NCBI GenBank assembly: GCA_020746875.1
Contig: JAGTJL010000047.1
Span: 19,899-83,898, forward strand
Source of the DNA: Rhexocercosporidium sp. MPI-PUGE-AT-0058
Lineage: Eukaryota; Ascomycota; Leotiomycetes; Helotiales
Length of the DNA stretch: 64,000 nucleotides
Direction: 5' to 3'
The position numbers and the translations under genes are program-made. The notes beneath the pieces are model-generated. The model made no database searches, was not told the origin of the DNA, and saw nothing but the letters and a program-made list of their open reading frames with translations. Shown piece after piece: positions 24,529 to 34,559 of the stretch. How positions within the stretch are numbered: position 1 is the first letter of the stretch; each line of letters starts with the position of its first letter.

Positions 24529-24582
24529 CCAACACGCCCTCTTAATAAGTGATGTAATAGCTTTATAAGCTTATATATAATG
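24529..24582 (-). mobile_element. End of copia-1 LTR C plus truncated second copia-1 interior
   Basis: CCAACA completes LTR copy C. The following CGCCCTCTTAATAAGTGATG and TAGCTTTATAAGCTTATATA match, base for base apart from one change, the interior that adjoins LTR copy B at 11059-11105. Thus LTR C is followed by the start of a second copia-1 interior, cut off after about 45 bases where repeat R begins. Confidence 0.75.
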
Positions 24583-24831
24583 TGGAAGGGAAAACACTAA
24601 GCACATAACAAGAGGGTAATAAAGCAAGTGCCGGAAGGTAAACGTAAGAAATACCTATTTAATAAATACTAAAGATATTACATATTTAAGGAATATAATT
24701 TATTAAGAAAGAGAAGAGGTATAATTTAATAAAAAGGAAAAGTTATAATAATAAAAATCGTTATTATTATTAAAAGATATTACTTTAAAGGCTCTCTTAA
24801 ATATAATAAGATATAGCTTAATTACGTGACA
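24583..24831. mobile_element. LTR-like repeat R, copy 2
   Basis: About 249 bp with TGTGGAAGGG at its start and ACGTGACA at its end. It is homologous to 6875-7114 and, over its first 110 bases, to 30622-30732. TG/CA ends and length suit an LTR. The parent element could not be identified. Confidence 0.6.
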
Positions 24832-26680
24832 AATAGATTTCTAAGGTTAACCTTATTATATACGTCCTCTCTTTAAAAAACTCATGCTCGACCTCGAGTA
24901 AAGAAGTAATAATTAATATTACGGCTTTAAAACTTTAAATACTTAAAGGAAAATGTGTTTAAGTAAGAATAAGTAAGTATTAAATGACTTATACCTTACC
25001 TTTAAAAGCAAACAATTATCTCGCTTAACACTTTTAAATATCGTCTTTTATTTTATTACTCTTTTTCCTTTTTAATAACTTTACTACTCTTTTTTATAAT
25101 ATTCTTAAGGAAGCTTTGCGCGTCTTTTTACACTTATATTAGTCTTTTTATACTTCTTAACTCTTATTATATTGTTTTTGCCGCTTAAACTTGCCTTTTT
25201 AAATATTATATTCGAGTAAACTTTAGCTTTAATAAAGTTAAAGTAATCCTTTTAAGACAAATCGGCGCATAATTAGTATTTTAAATAAGTTCTCGACTCC
25301 TTTCCTTAGGGCATAAAAACTGACTTTCCTTATAAAATAAAAATCGATCCTTATAACGCGTCGAATTCGTCGATATTTTCCTATACCTTAAGATGGCGTG
25401 TCTTTTTAACGACGTCGCTCTTTTTTTATACCTTTACTTTAACGAATTTTTCACAAATCTTTTTAACCTCTTAACGTTATTAAAAATAAAAGGAAATATA
25501 TTAAGGGCATATTAAAAAAGCAAGAATATATAAATATATTAAGTTAAAAGTAAATAAGTAATTAGAGGACGGTCTTCTTACCTTTAAGGTTTAAAGCATA
25601 ATAAAGAAGTAAAAAGAAGTTAATTAAAGCATCTTTTTTATTAACTTAATTAAGTTTCTTTTTTACTTTTGTCTCTTTTTTTTTACTCTTACTTTTTTAA
25701 TAAGTTAATATTAAATAATAACGAAGTCGGTTTTAAGTAGTTTCCTTTCCTTTTATTTTAATAATTATTATATTAAATAAAAGCGCCGATAATATCTTAA
25801 TAACTTTTTATTATATCTTCTTATTATTTTTTTAATAAATAAATAAATTATTGTAAGTAGCTGAGATTTATTATATTTAAAAGGGAAAGAGAAGAAATGC
25901 TATGCTTTATATATTAACTTCGAGCTGCTTAGACTTCCTCGCGGTTTCTTTCTTTTTTTAGCGGTAGGTTATAAGGTAAAAGCTTTTTAAAAATAACTCT
26001 TAAAGCTTTAATAAGCTATAAGCTATTTTAAATTGCCTTTATCGTCGCTTTTCTTCGGCTTGCTTCTTATTATTAATTAGTTAAGAGGGGTAAGAGGCTA
26101 AAGGTAAGTTCTCTTTCGTTTAATATTATTAATTTCTAAATCTTAATAATCTTTTAATATAATTTAAAGACTTAAAGTAAAGGCGTAGCTTTAATTACTT
26201 TATTAAAATAAAAAGTGTCTTTAACTTCGTTACTTATTTTAAGCCTTTATTAATTATATTATAAATAACTTTTAAATTAATACTATTGAGCTTTTCGGAA
26301 GTCCTCTTTTATTAAAGTAACCTCTTTTATTTAAAAGTAAAGTTCCTTTTTAAAGAATCTTATATTAATATAACTTTATAATAACTTTAAAAGTAATAAA
26401 AACATACCCCGAACACCTTTATAAGCTAGTATAAGCTAAGCCGAATTTTAAGTTTAAGGAAAAAGTAAATATATCTTAAGAGTAAAAGTAATAATACTCT
26501 TTTTTAATTAATTAATATTTTTAATTTAAAGGTCCGAGGACTAATATTTAGTTAAAAAAAGCTCTTAACTTAAAGTCTAATTAATTTACTTAATAAGAAA
26601 CAGCTCCATAAGGACAAAGTCAGAGGAACATTAATAAATAGCTTAAGTGCTTATAATAAGGTATTATAATTCCCTCGCGT
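24832..26680. other. RIP-degraded repeat DNA, no assignable gene
   Basis: This is very AT-rich DNA between repeat R and the copia-3 fragment. I saw no catalytic motif in either strand. It may be the interior belonging to repeat R. Confidence 0.45.
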
Positions 26681-26689
26681 ATGGTATCA

Positions 26690-27720
26690 AAAGCTTTAGA
26701 ACACTTTGATTAGTTGGGGTTGGCGTATGTTAGCCTACGACTTATATGTCTTTATTAATGACAGCACCGGGCTCATACTCGAAGTCCATGTGGACGACAT
26801 AAAAGTTATGGGAAAGGATATTCAGGCAATCCTTGACTTTAAGACTTAGATCTTATAAACAGAGGGGGAGTGCTCCTAGTATTTAAGAATGTATGTAGAG
26901 TAGAAACCTGGGGAGATTCGTATCTATTAAAAACAATACATTGACTAGATTGTCGCCAAATACGGCTTTAGCTAAGCTGCACTAGCCAAAACGCCCCTCG
27001 ATAAAGATATTAAACTCGGAAATTAAGACGACTATATTGCCCATCTCAAATTTCGCATTAAATACTAGTCTAAGGTCGGATCACTTAACTTTATTAATAA
27101 TCAGATAAGACCGGACATTGCCTTTGTTATAGGATATGTAGCTCGGTACGTATTTAATTCGAACCAAGCACATATGGATGTAGTGGATTGCATTTTTATA
27201 TACTTTAAAAATAATATAGGGAGAGGAAATGTTTATTTAGGCAAACACGGCCTTTAGCTTACGGAATTTGTAAACAGCGACTTCGCCGGGTGTGAAGACT
27301 CGCGTAGGTCCACTATTAGGTGGGTGTTCACACTTGCTGGTGGACCGGTATTGTGGTTATCTTAGAGATAGAAAACGGTGGCTACGTCAACTATAGATGT
27401 AGAGTATATTGTAGGTGTAGAAGCTGTGTGGATTCGTAACTTTATTAACGACTTTTGTATTCCGGGAGTCTATATCGACACAGTTCTACTATATATTAAC
27501 AATAACTCGGCCCTGAAGCTCACTAGAAATCCTGAATTTTACAGTGGGTCGAAACACATTGATGTTAAACACTATTTCATTTGTGAGAAAGTAGAAGAAG
27601 GAGTTATTACACTTAACGTGTTGACACGACGGATAATTTGGCTGATGTCTTTACCAAAGCCTTAGCAAAGCCCGTACATAAGGATTTAGTACATCATTTA
27701 AACCTTTTGTTAGGGGGAGA
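26690..27720 (+). pseudogene. copia-3 pol fragment (reverse transcriptase end and RNase H)
   Basis: The C-terminal third of a Ty1/copia polyprotein, less mutated than copia-1 and copia-2. A single plus-strand frame from 26739 reads DLYVFINDSTGLILEVHVDDI, with the VDD catalytic box at 26790-26798, then PLDKDIKL, RPDIAFVIGYVARY, FVNSDFAGCEDSRRS and the RNase H box ATSTIDVEY in an open frame of 95 codons at 27378-27665. Around 27617 the frame slips: the expected DTTDNLADVFTKALAKP continues in another frame. About fifteen in-frame stops are present, nearly all TAG or TAA where Trp or Gln is expected. Upstream parts of pol are missing. A purine tract GGGGGAGA at 27713-27720 could be the priming site of the 3' LTR. 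Confidence 0.85.
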
Positions 27721-27980
27721 CTATAGACTCTAAGGTCGGATTAGGTTGTGGGATCCTTTGATGGCCACTGGCCCCTTTGGGTCCGTGGCATAGGGGGAGA
27801 GTTGGATCCCTGGTCACGTAATATGACTTATATGACCGTGAATCACGTGAGCTATACGTGACAACTATAAGTAGTTGTCCTTGCTCTTTAGATAGTTAGA
27901 AGAATTATCACACTTGTATCCTTAATTTAGAGCTTTAACTTAACGGTTGGGATATTACGGCCGCTCTCGAGATGACTAAT
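27721..27980 (+). mobile_element. Probable copia-3 3' LTR region
   Basis: GC-balanced DNA after the polypurine tract, with TGTGGGATCC near 27746 and a related GTTGGATCCC near 27800. It contains several CACGTGA-like palindromes around 27815-27865. The 3' edge could not be placed because no second copy lies in the window. Confidence 0.4.
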
Positions 27981-28319
27981 AAGCCTGTTTTTGTGCATCT
28001 CGGTGTTAGCATCTTACTTTACAGGAAACGGCAAAGTTATACCGATCTCAAAACCTTTTAGCCGCTAGAGGAAAAAGATTAATAGTTTCACGCGTAAATA
28101 TTAATATTCTCGAAAGGCCACAAGTATTCATTTGCCTGCTAAATACTAACGCTAACTACTTTATTGCTTAAGGTCAATAAGTAAACGAAGATGATACTAT
28201 TACGATTTAATAACAACTTATCGAAGGATAAAGTTTTACTTTAATCCGGCAGGCGGTAGAAGTAGGTGAATTCGAACAGATTTAAAGACGTTGCTAATTT
28301 ATTATAAGCTGAATTTAAA

Positions 28320-28752
28320 GACTTAGGCTTTGGATATACTAAAGTAGTAAGTGAATTCCTTAAGATATCGCGGCACACTAACCTAGCATTTAGCTTACTC
28401 CCCAGCAGAAGATAGATGGAGCTGCGGACTTATAGTTATTAATAACGTAAAGCAGCACATAAATGATCTCTTAGTTAGGGCTTGGAATAGCGAAGTAAAT
28501 CCTAGCCGGGTGATTAAGGAAGTAATTGGGAATTGTGAGATGTTCCTTAGGAGTGACGCTCTTAAACTACAGCCCTTTTCTAAGAAACGCAAGAAAGCAG
28601 ATATTATATCAAGAGAATACCCGTCGACTAAATTCTACGGCCCTCCTTCTCTTCTTGCTAAAGTCTTAATCAAGCAGTCTCGACCTGTCCGAGTCTTCGA
28701 GTACTATACCTTCCAAACCCTACATATAAGGAAATCGTGCGGCTTATAATAC
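28320..28752 (+). pseudogene. Decayed reading frame of unknown function
   Basis: One plus-strand frame stays nearly open from about 28350 to a stop at 28749. It reads YSPAEDRWSCGLIVINNV, then INDLLVRAWNSEVNPS, RVIKEVIGNCEMFLRSD, PFSKKRKKADIIS and RPVRVFEYYTFQTLH. Residue use is protein-like and the upstream stops are TAG and TAA, as RIP would produce. I do not recognise the family. It runs towards the F-box pseudogene on the other strand and may be the 3' end of a larger broken gene that begins near 28000. Confidence 0.4.
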
Positions 28753-28799
28753 TTCTTATCAAATGCTCTTTCACGTCGCCCTCATAGACATTAGCACTT

Positions 28800-30088
28800 A
28801 CTTTCGCAAATTACGTTCCTCATCCGTACTCCTAAGATAGGTATTGTGAGCAAGGTCTTGGCAAGTCTCGAGGATCTACATTATCTACAATCGCTGATTC
28901 TTGAAGTAATCTCCAATGGGTTATCATCTGTCTTCCGTAAATAAAATCTTCAATCGCAGGGTAACTAATGGCCGGTACTTCTCGACTATCAGGATACCGT
29001 AACCCTCAAGCATTAGGTCAGACAGGTGGATTAATTCTAAGTTCAAATAACTCCTTATTTCAAGAAGACTAGTTCCCAAGAACCTTTTAAATCCTTTCTA
29101 TTAAGGCTTTCCAGATCGATCGAGTATAGTTCGACTACCTTTAAGTTGTAGGCGTGCTTATAAAAGACGTTAATTAAATGTAACGGATTCTGAATTTGTA
29201 ATAAATTTAAACAGAGAATCTATAAGTATGGACTAAGTGACTTAAAAAAATCTATAAGTAATCCGTAACTAAGATCGTCGGCACGCAAAACTAGTTCTAT
29301 TATCGAAATCGTAGACTAGATCAGCTCTGCTATATTATAATAGTTCACTAGTCCGCCTTTTATTACTCATAGTAGTGTTATTACCAGAAGCCTCAGCTTT
29401 CCGAACACGCATAAATACGGTATAAGGGCTAAAGAAAAGAGTTCTTAAATAATCCCTATTAAAGCAGGAAGGTCCAAGCCGAGAGATCTCAGATGCAGCT
29501 CTTCGATTTCCAGTCCGGAAATATATAACGCACTTTTGATTGCGCGAAACAGTCGCGGGCCGGTTCCAGTATATCCTCGGCCGCCCGAATCTTCCGCCTG
29601 GCTATCTAAGTCCTCCAAAATTCTAATAAATCGCAACCTTCGATATTGAGGCATCGCACCCGCTAAGCTAGCTATGTCTAAATTGCTCTTCTCTGTCTAC
29701 TTTTAATATTCACAGCTATAGCAAAATATCTCATATAATTCATTAAACTCTTTTGGTGAATATTATTCCAAGCGTATCCCTCGACAGTCCTCGAATTTCT
29801 CAGGCGTTAGATCGACCTCAAAAGATTCAAAGGTAAATGTCAGGCGTCGAACGCTTCGGCAGAGATATGAAGTTCGAGACATTTGAAAGAAACCTGTAAA
29901 TTTCGTTCTCCGTAAATAATAGTAACATGCCCGAAGGCGAGGCTAGCTCCAATCTCGGCAAGTCTTCGACAGATAGCGCGAGTCGCTAGAAGGTCCTCTT
30001 TTTAACCGTATAACATAAAGTCTGGATCCAAATAGTAGAGGTATTTGAGGATTTGGAGTAGAATCTCATTCGACAATCGAAGCATCAT
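28800..30088 (-). pseudogene. F-box protein pseudogene
   Basis: F-box proteins join a target to the Skp1-cullin ubiquitin ligase. On the minus strand, starting at 30088, the reading MMLRLSNEILLQILKYLYYL is a typical N-terminal F-box. ATRAICRRLAEIGA, FGHVTIIYGER and, after a frameshift near 29835, RRLTFTFESFEVDLTPEKF follow, the phrases common in fungal F-box proteins with a long repeat-containing tail. The tail continues as MPQYRRLRFI...LEIEELHLRSLGLDLPALIG in an open frame at 29445-29654. The gene is broken by a stop at 30002-30004 (a Tyr-Gly-stop), the frameshift, and further stops. The 3' limit is uncertain. Mutations are milder than in the transposons. Confidence 0.68.
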
Positions 30089-30254
30089 AACTTGCTAGTT
30101 TATGATTGAGGATACGGGATTCTCTTAGAGAATTTATCATACTGGGTTAGGAAACGATTCAGCACTTTCTAGTCGGGGGATACGTGAGACCCTGAATAAG
30201 AGAACTGGACCGGTTTCTACAAGCCATGTAATCGAGAGATGTTACCATGGTGGG

Positions 30255-30365
30255 AATTAATTAAATTAAATTAAAGTAACCATAGTTACTTTAAATCAAG
30301 CTTAAGTAACTTAATCGTTAATCATATTTTAATTTAATTTAATTAAAGTAACTTAATTATGACTT
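30255..30365. repeat. AT-only foldback with TTAAAGTAAC units
   Basis: TTAAAGTAAC at 30271-30280 is followed after CATA by its exact reverse complement GTTACTTTAA at 30285-30294. Variants recur at 30301-30310 and 30342-30352, between runs of TTAATTTAAT. This may be the terminal region of a small foldback element. No coding content. Confidence 0.5.
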
Positions 30366-30621
30366 AAGTAAAGGTCACATGATTTAAGGAGGGTGCCAAG
30401 GTAAGAAAGATAACCTTAAACTAGCGTATGTGATTATTAGCCAATAGATAAGGATTTAACTTATCTTAGCTTTAAGAACTTGGGAATTTAAAAATTATGA
30501 ATTATAACGAATTAATTCTTTAATATTTGATTACTTATTAAAGATATATTAATAGTACAAATAAGCTTATAAATAATAAAGAATATTATATATTGAAATT
30601 TTAATAGAATAACTTAAATAT

Positions 30622-30732
30622 TGTGGAGGGGAAAACACCAAGCACACAACAAGAGGGAGCAAAGCAAGTGCCGGAGGGTAAACGTAGGAGATACCTATTT
30701 GACGAGTATTAGAGATATCACATATCTAAAGA
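30622..30732. mobile_element. LTR-like repeat R, copy 3 (truncated, little mutated)
   Basis: It begins TGTGGAGGGGAAAACACC and follows copies 1 and 2 for about 110 bases up to CATATCTAAAG. It keeps GC-rich positions that are A/T in the other copies, so it is closest to the original sequence. The remaining 140 bases are missing and ordinary DNA follows. Confidence 0.65.
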
Positions 30733-30806
30733 AACTCATGCATTGGAGTGGTCGCTCGCCTTGTTCTGCCCAAGGGCGGTGACATAACTTACCCCTGGCA
30801 CCTCCG

Positions 30807-31089
30807 TACTATCCCCCCCCCCGGTTAAATGTTAAATGTGAAGAAAACTGGAGCGATTGTGGATAGCCTTCTAAGGTGTATATCCAATAATTTAACTAAT
30901 TCTCAGCCTCGACAAGGGCTTCGGAGGTCTCTCGAACCTTCTACAGCCACCCTTGCTTTTACAACAGACCTACTTTTGGCCTGTGCTAAGTTGACTAGCC
31001 AGGGAGTATAACCAATCAACAAAGGCGTTTTATGAATTCGGCCTATAAAAGTTCACATTTAACATTTAACAGGGGGGGGGGGGATAGTA
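30807..31089. mobile_element. 279-bp MITE with TA target duplication
   Basis: The element spans 30809-31087. Its ends are inverted repeats of 34 and 36 bases: CTAT, a run of ten C, GG and TTAAATGTTAAATGTGAA on the left; the reverse with CA, twelve G and ATAG on the right. TA stands on both sides (30807-30808 and 31088-31089), the target site of the Tc1/mariner/pogo superfamily. It is too short to code for a transposase and is a non-autonomous element. Composition is normal, so it has escaped heavy RIP. The open frame inside it (30829-31011) has no recognisable product. Confidence 0.85.
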
Positions 31090-31094
31090 GTAAA

Positions 31095-32156
31095 CAGTTG
31101 CATGGCCGCCAGGCGGTTCAGTACTTCTGATCGACGGAACTAACGATTCTCGGCTACGTTACTTTTCGCCCGCTCATATAATCAAAAGGCAAGCCTGCAA
31201 CAGCTTGTGGCTCTGCCACGAGGCTGCCGTCAAGCTGAGTACGCCAGCCTCAACCCGACATGAAGTCTTCACCCTTCGCATATATGCCAACTCGACGGCT
31301 CAACTACTATCGAGAACCCTCCTATCTACGATCCTCGAGCCTAATTATCGACCTACCCGTGAAGCTGCATGGGGCGGGATTGTCGCTTTAGGACATTCGT
31401 CAGGGGGATTATCAGTTCTTGAGCTTCAACAAGGGCCAAAGCTTGTGATATAGAATGTAATACTTTGTCAATGAATAATATATGAAATGTCTTAATATCA
31501 TATCTATTTTACTTCTTTCCTCTCTTCTATAGAGGGCCCTAGGGGAGTCTAAGAATTTATAATAGTTTGATAATTGCTCCTCACTTCCAGGATCTTCTGT
31601 TGACCATGTGCAGTGCTAGGAATAGAAGTATCGCACACGTATTCAACATGTCACGCGACATGTAGGGTTGGAATTAATTGGCCGTTGAACCTATTGCTCG
31701 CTCTACTAAATACATCTCTTGGATGAAATATTACCAGAGGACTCTGACCTCGAGTTGGTAATTTACAGTGTATTGTGTGAGCTACGAGGGTTCAAAGAAG
31801 GATTGTCTCCCCGGTCATTCCCCCAGATGTCATGCGGCAAACGGATGCGGCCCGTTCCGACAACAGCCCAGAATGGCCGATGTGGTCTGCATGTTATGTC
31901 TTATTAGGATGATTTGTGTGAAGAAGGTATTACGTTCGATGCTACTGCTGACCTGGTATTGTTGCTGACAGTGAAGGCCCTCCTCACCTCACGTCAAGAG
32001 CCACAAGTTTGCACGTTGATTAGATAAGCGGAGTTGCGCGAAACTGCGGCGAAACTATTGAAGCTTTGCGGAGAGGTGCGGGGTTGGTCCCTCCTAGCCG
32101 AGAATCGTTAATTCCGACGATCAGAAGTACCGAATCGTGTGGCGGCTATGCAATTG
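31095..32156. repeat. 62-bp imperfect inverted repeats bounding about 1 kb
   Basis: The sequence 31095-31156 (from CAGTTGCATGGCCGCC to GATTCTCGGCTA) is repeated in inverted orientation at 32095-32156, with 54 of 62 positions the same. The arms are not RIP-degraded. The enclosed DNA is GC-balanced and contains one 82-codon open frame. Arms of this kind can be the ends of a DNA transposon, though I found no clear target duplication outside them. The left arm begins 8 bases after the MITE. Confidence 0.7.
31205..31453 (+). CDS. Open reading frame of unknown function, 82 codons
   Basis: Its residue use is protein-like: EVFTLRIYANSTAQLLSRTL, then ILEPNYRPTREAAWGGIVAL. The LEP...REAAWGGIVAL phrase recalls helical-repeat segments such as that in the C-terminal part of the TFIID subunit TAF6 (where LDP...HYGAIVGL is common), but the likeness is short and I would not assign it. 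It lies within the 62-bp inverted repeats. It has no ATG-proximal context that proves a start and may be an exon or fragment of a broken gene. Confidence 0.3.
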   Translation: MWLCHEAAVKLSTPASTRHEVFTLRIYANSTAQLLSRTLLSTILEPNYRPTREAAWGGIVALGHSSGGLSVLELQQGPKLVI

Positions 32157-32683
32157 TTTGCGCGTTACAACAGCCACAAAGCTTATAAGGGTCTCGTTTA
32201 AAATAATAATGAATCTGAAGCTTAGATAAAGACTTTTAAAATGTGTAAGGAATAATAAGAGCAGGCTAGTATAGCTGTGGTAGAAGACTCGTACTAAAGC
32301 CGAAATGGAGGCTACTTATAAATCATGCGAAAGGGCGACGATGCGAATATGCCCATCCACAACATGCGAAAAATCAAAGTTCGGATGGTAGGGTATGCCA
32401 GCACGTGACCACGTCACAACTTGATAATTGTTTTGACCTCGTTGGTAGTCTCTTTCCATGAGTCACGGGACTCTATCACATGATGATTGACTCATCTGTT
32501 TCCTTTGTTGCCTACTTCTGCCTTGCATATGGATGCATATAAGCATCTGTAGCTACAGTCTTAGGACAGTAACTCTTCCGCTGCCAATTTACCAGGATGA
32601 TTGGTGATCTGACCCGTGACCTGCTTCGTAACAGATGACAGCAAGGAAATTTAGGGACTCGTCGAGGTCTCGTACTTGAGTCA

Positions 32684-34542
32684 TAACGTAGGTGGTAAGC
32701 GAGTGGTTATTGTAAACGAGTGGTTACGCCCCCCTACCTTCGCGCATAACTCTCTACACCTAACTACGAATAACTCAACTAATTACTCTCGAAATGTCAC
32801 AAAACGAAGGCCGAGTCGCTCTTGCTATACAGGCCTTTTAAAATGGCTAATTTAAACACCTTTTTATAGCTTATAAAGCTTTTAATATATTATATTCTAT
32901 AGTATTATAACGCGTAAACAGTGTCCCTAAAAGACGCGTTTCTACACCTAACGGCAAGAAACTTACGGACTTAAAAGAGCAGACCCTTAAGTAATAGATA
33001 TTAATTATAATTAAAAGAGATCTACCCGTAGGACTTTAGTTTATACACGCAATAGCTAATATATTACTTTCAAAACGCGGTAGCGCAAGAATAGTAAAAG
33101 CTTTAGTTATTAGGCAAAAATAAATATATAATTACGTATAACGGCACTACTCCCTTTAATCGAAATATATAAGAAAATACGACTACTAGCGTGCTCTTTG
33201 CAAAGATTATTTAATTATACGAGCCTGGTTTGACTTTATATAAAATATAATCGCGAAATACGGTATCTTAATAAAAGATATACATAACTTTAATAAAACG
33301 GGGTTCTATATAGGAGTAATAGCTATTGCAAAGGTAATTTCAAGCAAGGAAAGAATAAATAAAGCAATTGCTATTTAATTAGGGAATCGCGAATGGGTTA
33401 TAGTTATTAAGTTAATTAACTCTATAAGTAATAAGCCTCCTCTTATAATTATTTTTAAAAGAAAAGTACATATCTTTACGTGGTATAGCAGTGATTTACT
33501 ACGCGATTATGTAATTGCATTTAATGAAAAAAGATAGACTAATGATTAGTTAAGTCTTCTATAGCTCTTTACTGTTTTTGAGCCGTATATAGCACCACGT
33601 ATAAAGGGAGTATATAGACTCTTAATTCTGGATAGGTATAAGAGTTATATAATACCGGAATTCGACCTATTTTATATAAAGCACAATATTATTACTTTTT
33701 ATATGCCCGCGCATAGCTCTTACTTATTATAACCTTTAGATATGAGCTGTTTTACAACCTTAAAACGTGCGTACGAGCGTTAGATCGAGCAATTAATGCG
33801 TAATAGAATCAACTATATCGACAAAGCAGACTTCCTTATAGCATATAATAAAGCACGTCCGGAATCAATAACTCCTGCTATTACACGTAATAGTTTTGCA
33901 GCTACCGGATTAATCCCTTTCGACCCAGAACGCGTGCTCTTAAAGCTTAATATATAGATCCGTACACTTACTCCCTTACTTATACTACCTTTACTATAAA
34001 CTCTAAAGACATTACAGTATCCCGAAGCAGTAGATCGTTAAGTAAAGTCAATTAAAAAGTCTTTATAGCGTCGGATGTATCTAAATATCTCTTTTAATCC
34101 TATAGATTTCGCATTTCAGTAATTAATTAAAGAGTGCAAAATAGCTATATATAATGCTTTAATTTTAATAAAAGAGAATAAGCAATTACGAGCCGAAAAC
34201 GCACGTTAAAAGAAGAAAAGAATAATAAGGAAGTCTTTTATATAACTTAAGAGGGTTCTTATAGTTTAAGAAGGCATAGAACTAATAGAAATAGCTGAAA
34301 ACGGGCTTATAAAAGAGGAAGCAGAACCACGTGTACAGCCCCAACCACGCGCCTTAGTAAGGTATAACATATGTAGAGCAACTAAATATAATATCCGTAC
34401 ATGCCCAGCACGTAGATAATAGAATAAAACTGGTTTTAAGAGTTAATAATTACGCGTTGATTAATATTAGTAATTTCTATTCGGGTAAGTGGGGGGGCGT
34501 AACCACTCGTTTACAATAACCACTCGCTTACCACCTTCGTTA
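32684..34542 (+). mobile_element. Complete pogo-type DNA transposon with 49-bp terminal repeats
   Basis: The element occupies 32686-34540 (1,855 bp) with TA on both sides. Its 49-bp terminal inverted repeats (32686-32734 and 34492-34540) begin ACG(T/A)AGGTGGTAAGCGAG, end with a run of C, and differ at one position. They keep normal composition, whereas the gene inside is clearly RIP-mutated. An 8-mer GAGTGGTT is repeated inside each arm (GCGAGTGGTTATTG and ACGAGTGGTTACGC), perhaps a transposase binding site. Confidence 0.92.
32794..34419 (+). pseudogene. pogo/Fot1-type transposase (DDE_1), RIP-inactivated
   Basis: One unbroken frame of 542 codons from an ATG at 32794 to TAA at 34419, with no frameshift but more than 20 internal stops. 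It opens with MSQNEGRVALAIQAF (the helix-turn-helix start of fungal pogo transposases), and NRVP-like NSVPKRRVSTPNGKKLTDL follows. The catalytic core shows NFNKTGF, where Asp is now Asn (codon 33292-33294, residue 167); LILDRYKSY with the second Asp at residue 280 (from LILDGHGSH); and PLDMSCF with the third Asp at residue 316, a spacing of 35. After that come FAATGLIPFDPERVL, a charged helix rich in Lys and Arg, and a C-terminal CxxC...C remnant ending TCPARR. The first catalytic change and the stops are all G-to-A or C-to-T. The enzyme cannot be made. Confidence 0.92.
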
Positions 34543-34559
34543 TACTCTCTTCTCTTACA

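Noticed and set aside
6380..26680. Regional centromere suggested by very AT-rich DNA
   Set aside because: The AT richness is explained by RIP of nested copia elements, and the block lies within 60 kb of a telomere.
31205..31453. TAF6-like transcription factor subunit
   Set aside because: The likeness is limited to about 20 residues and cannot support a name; kept only as an unknown frame.
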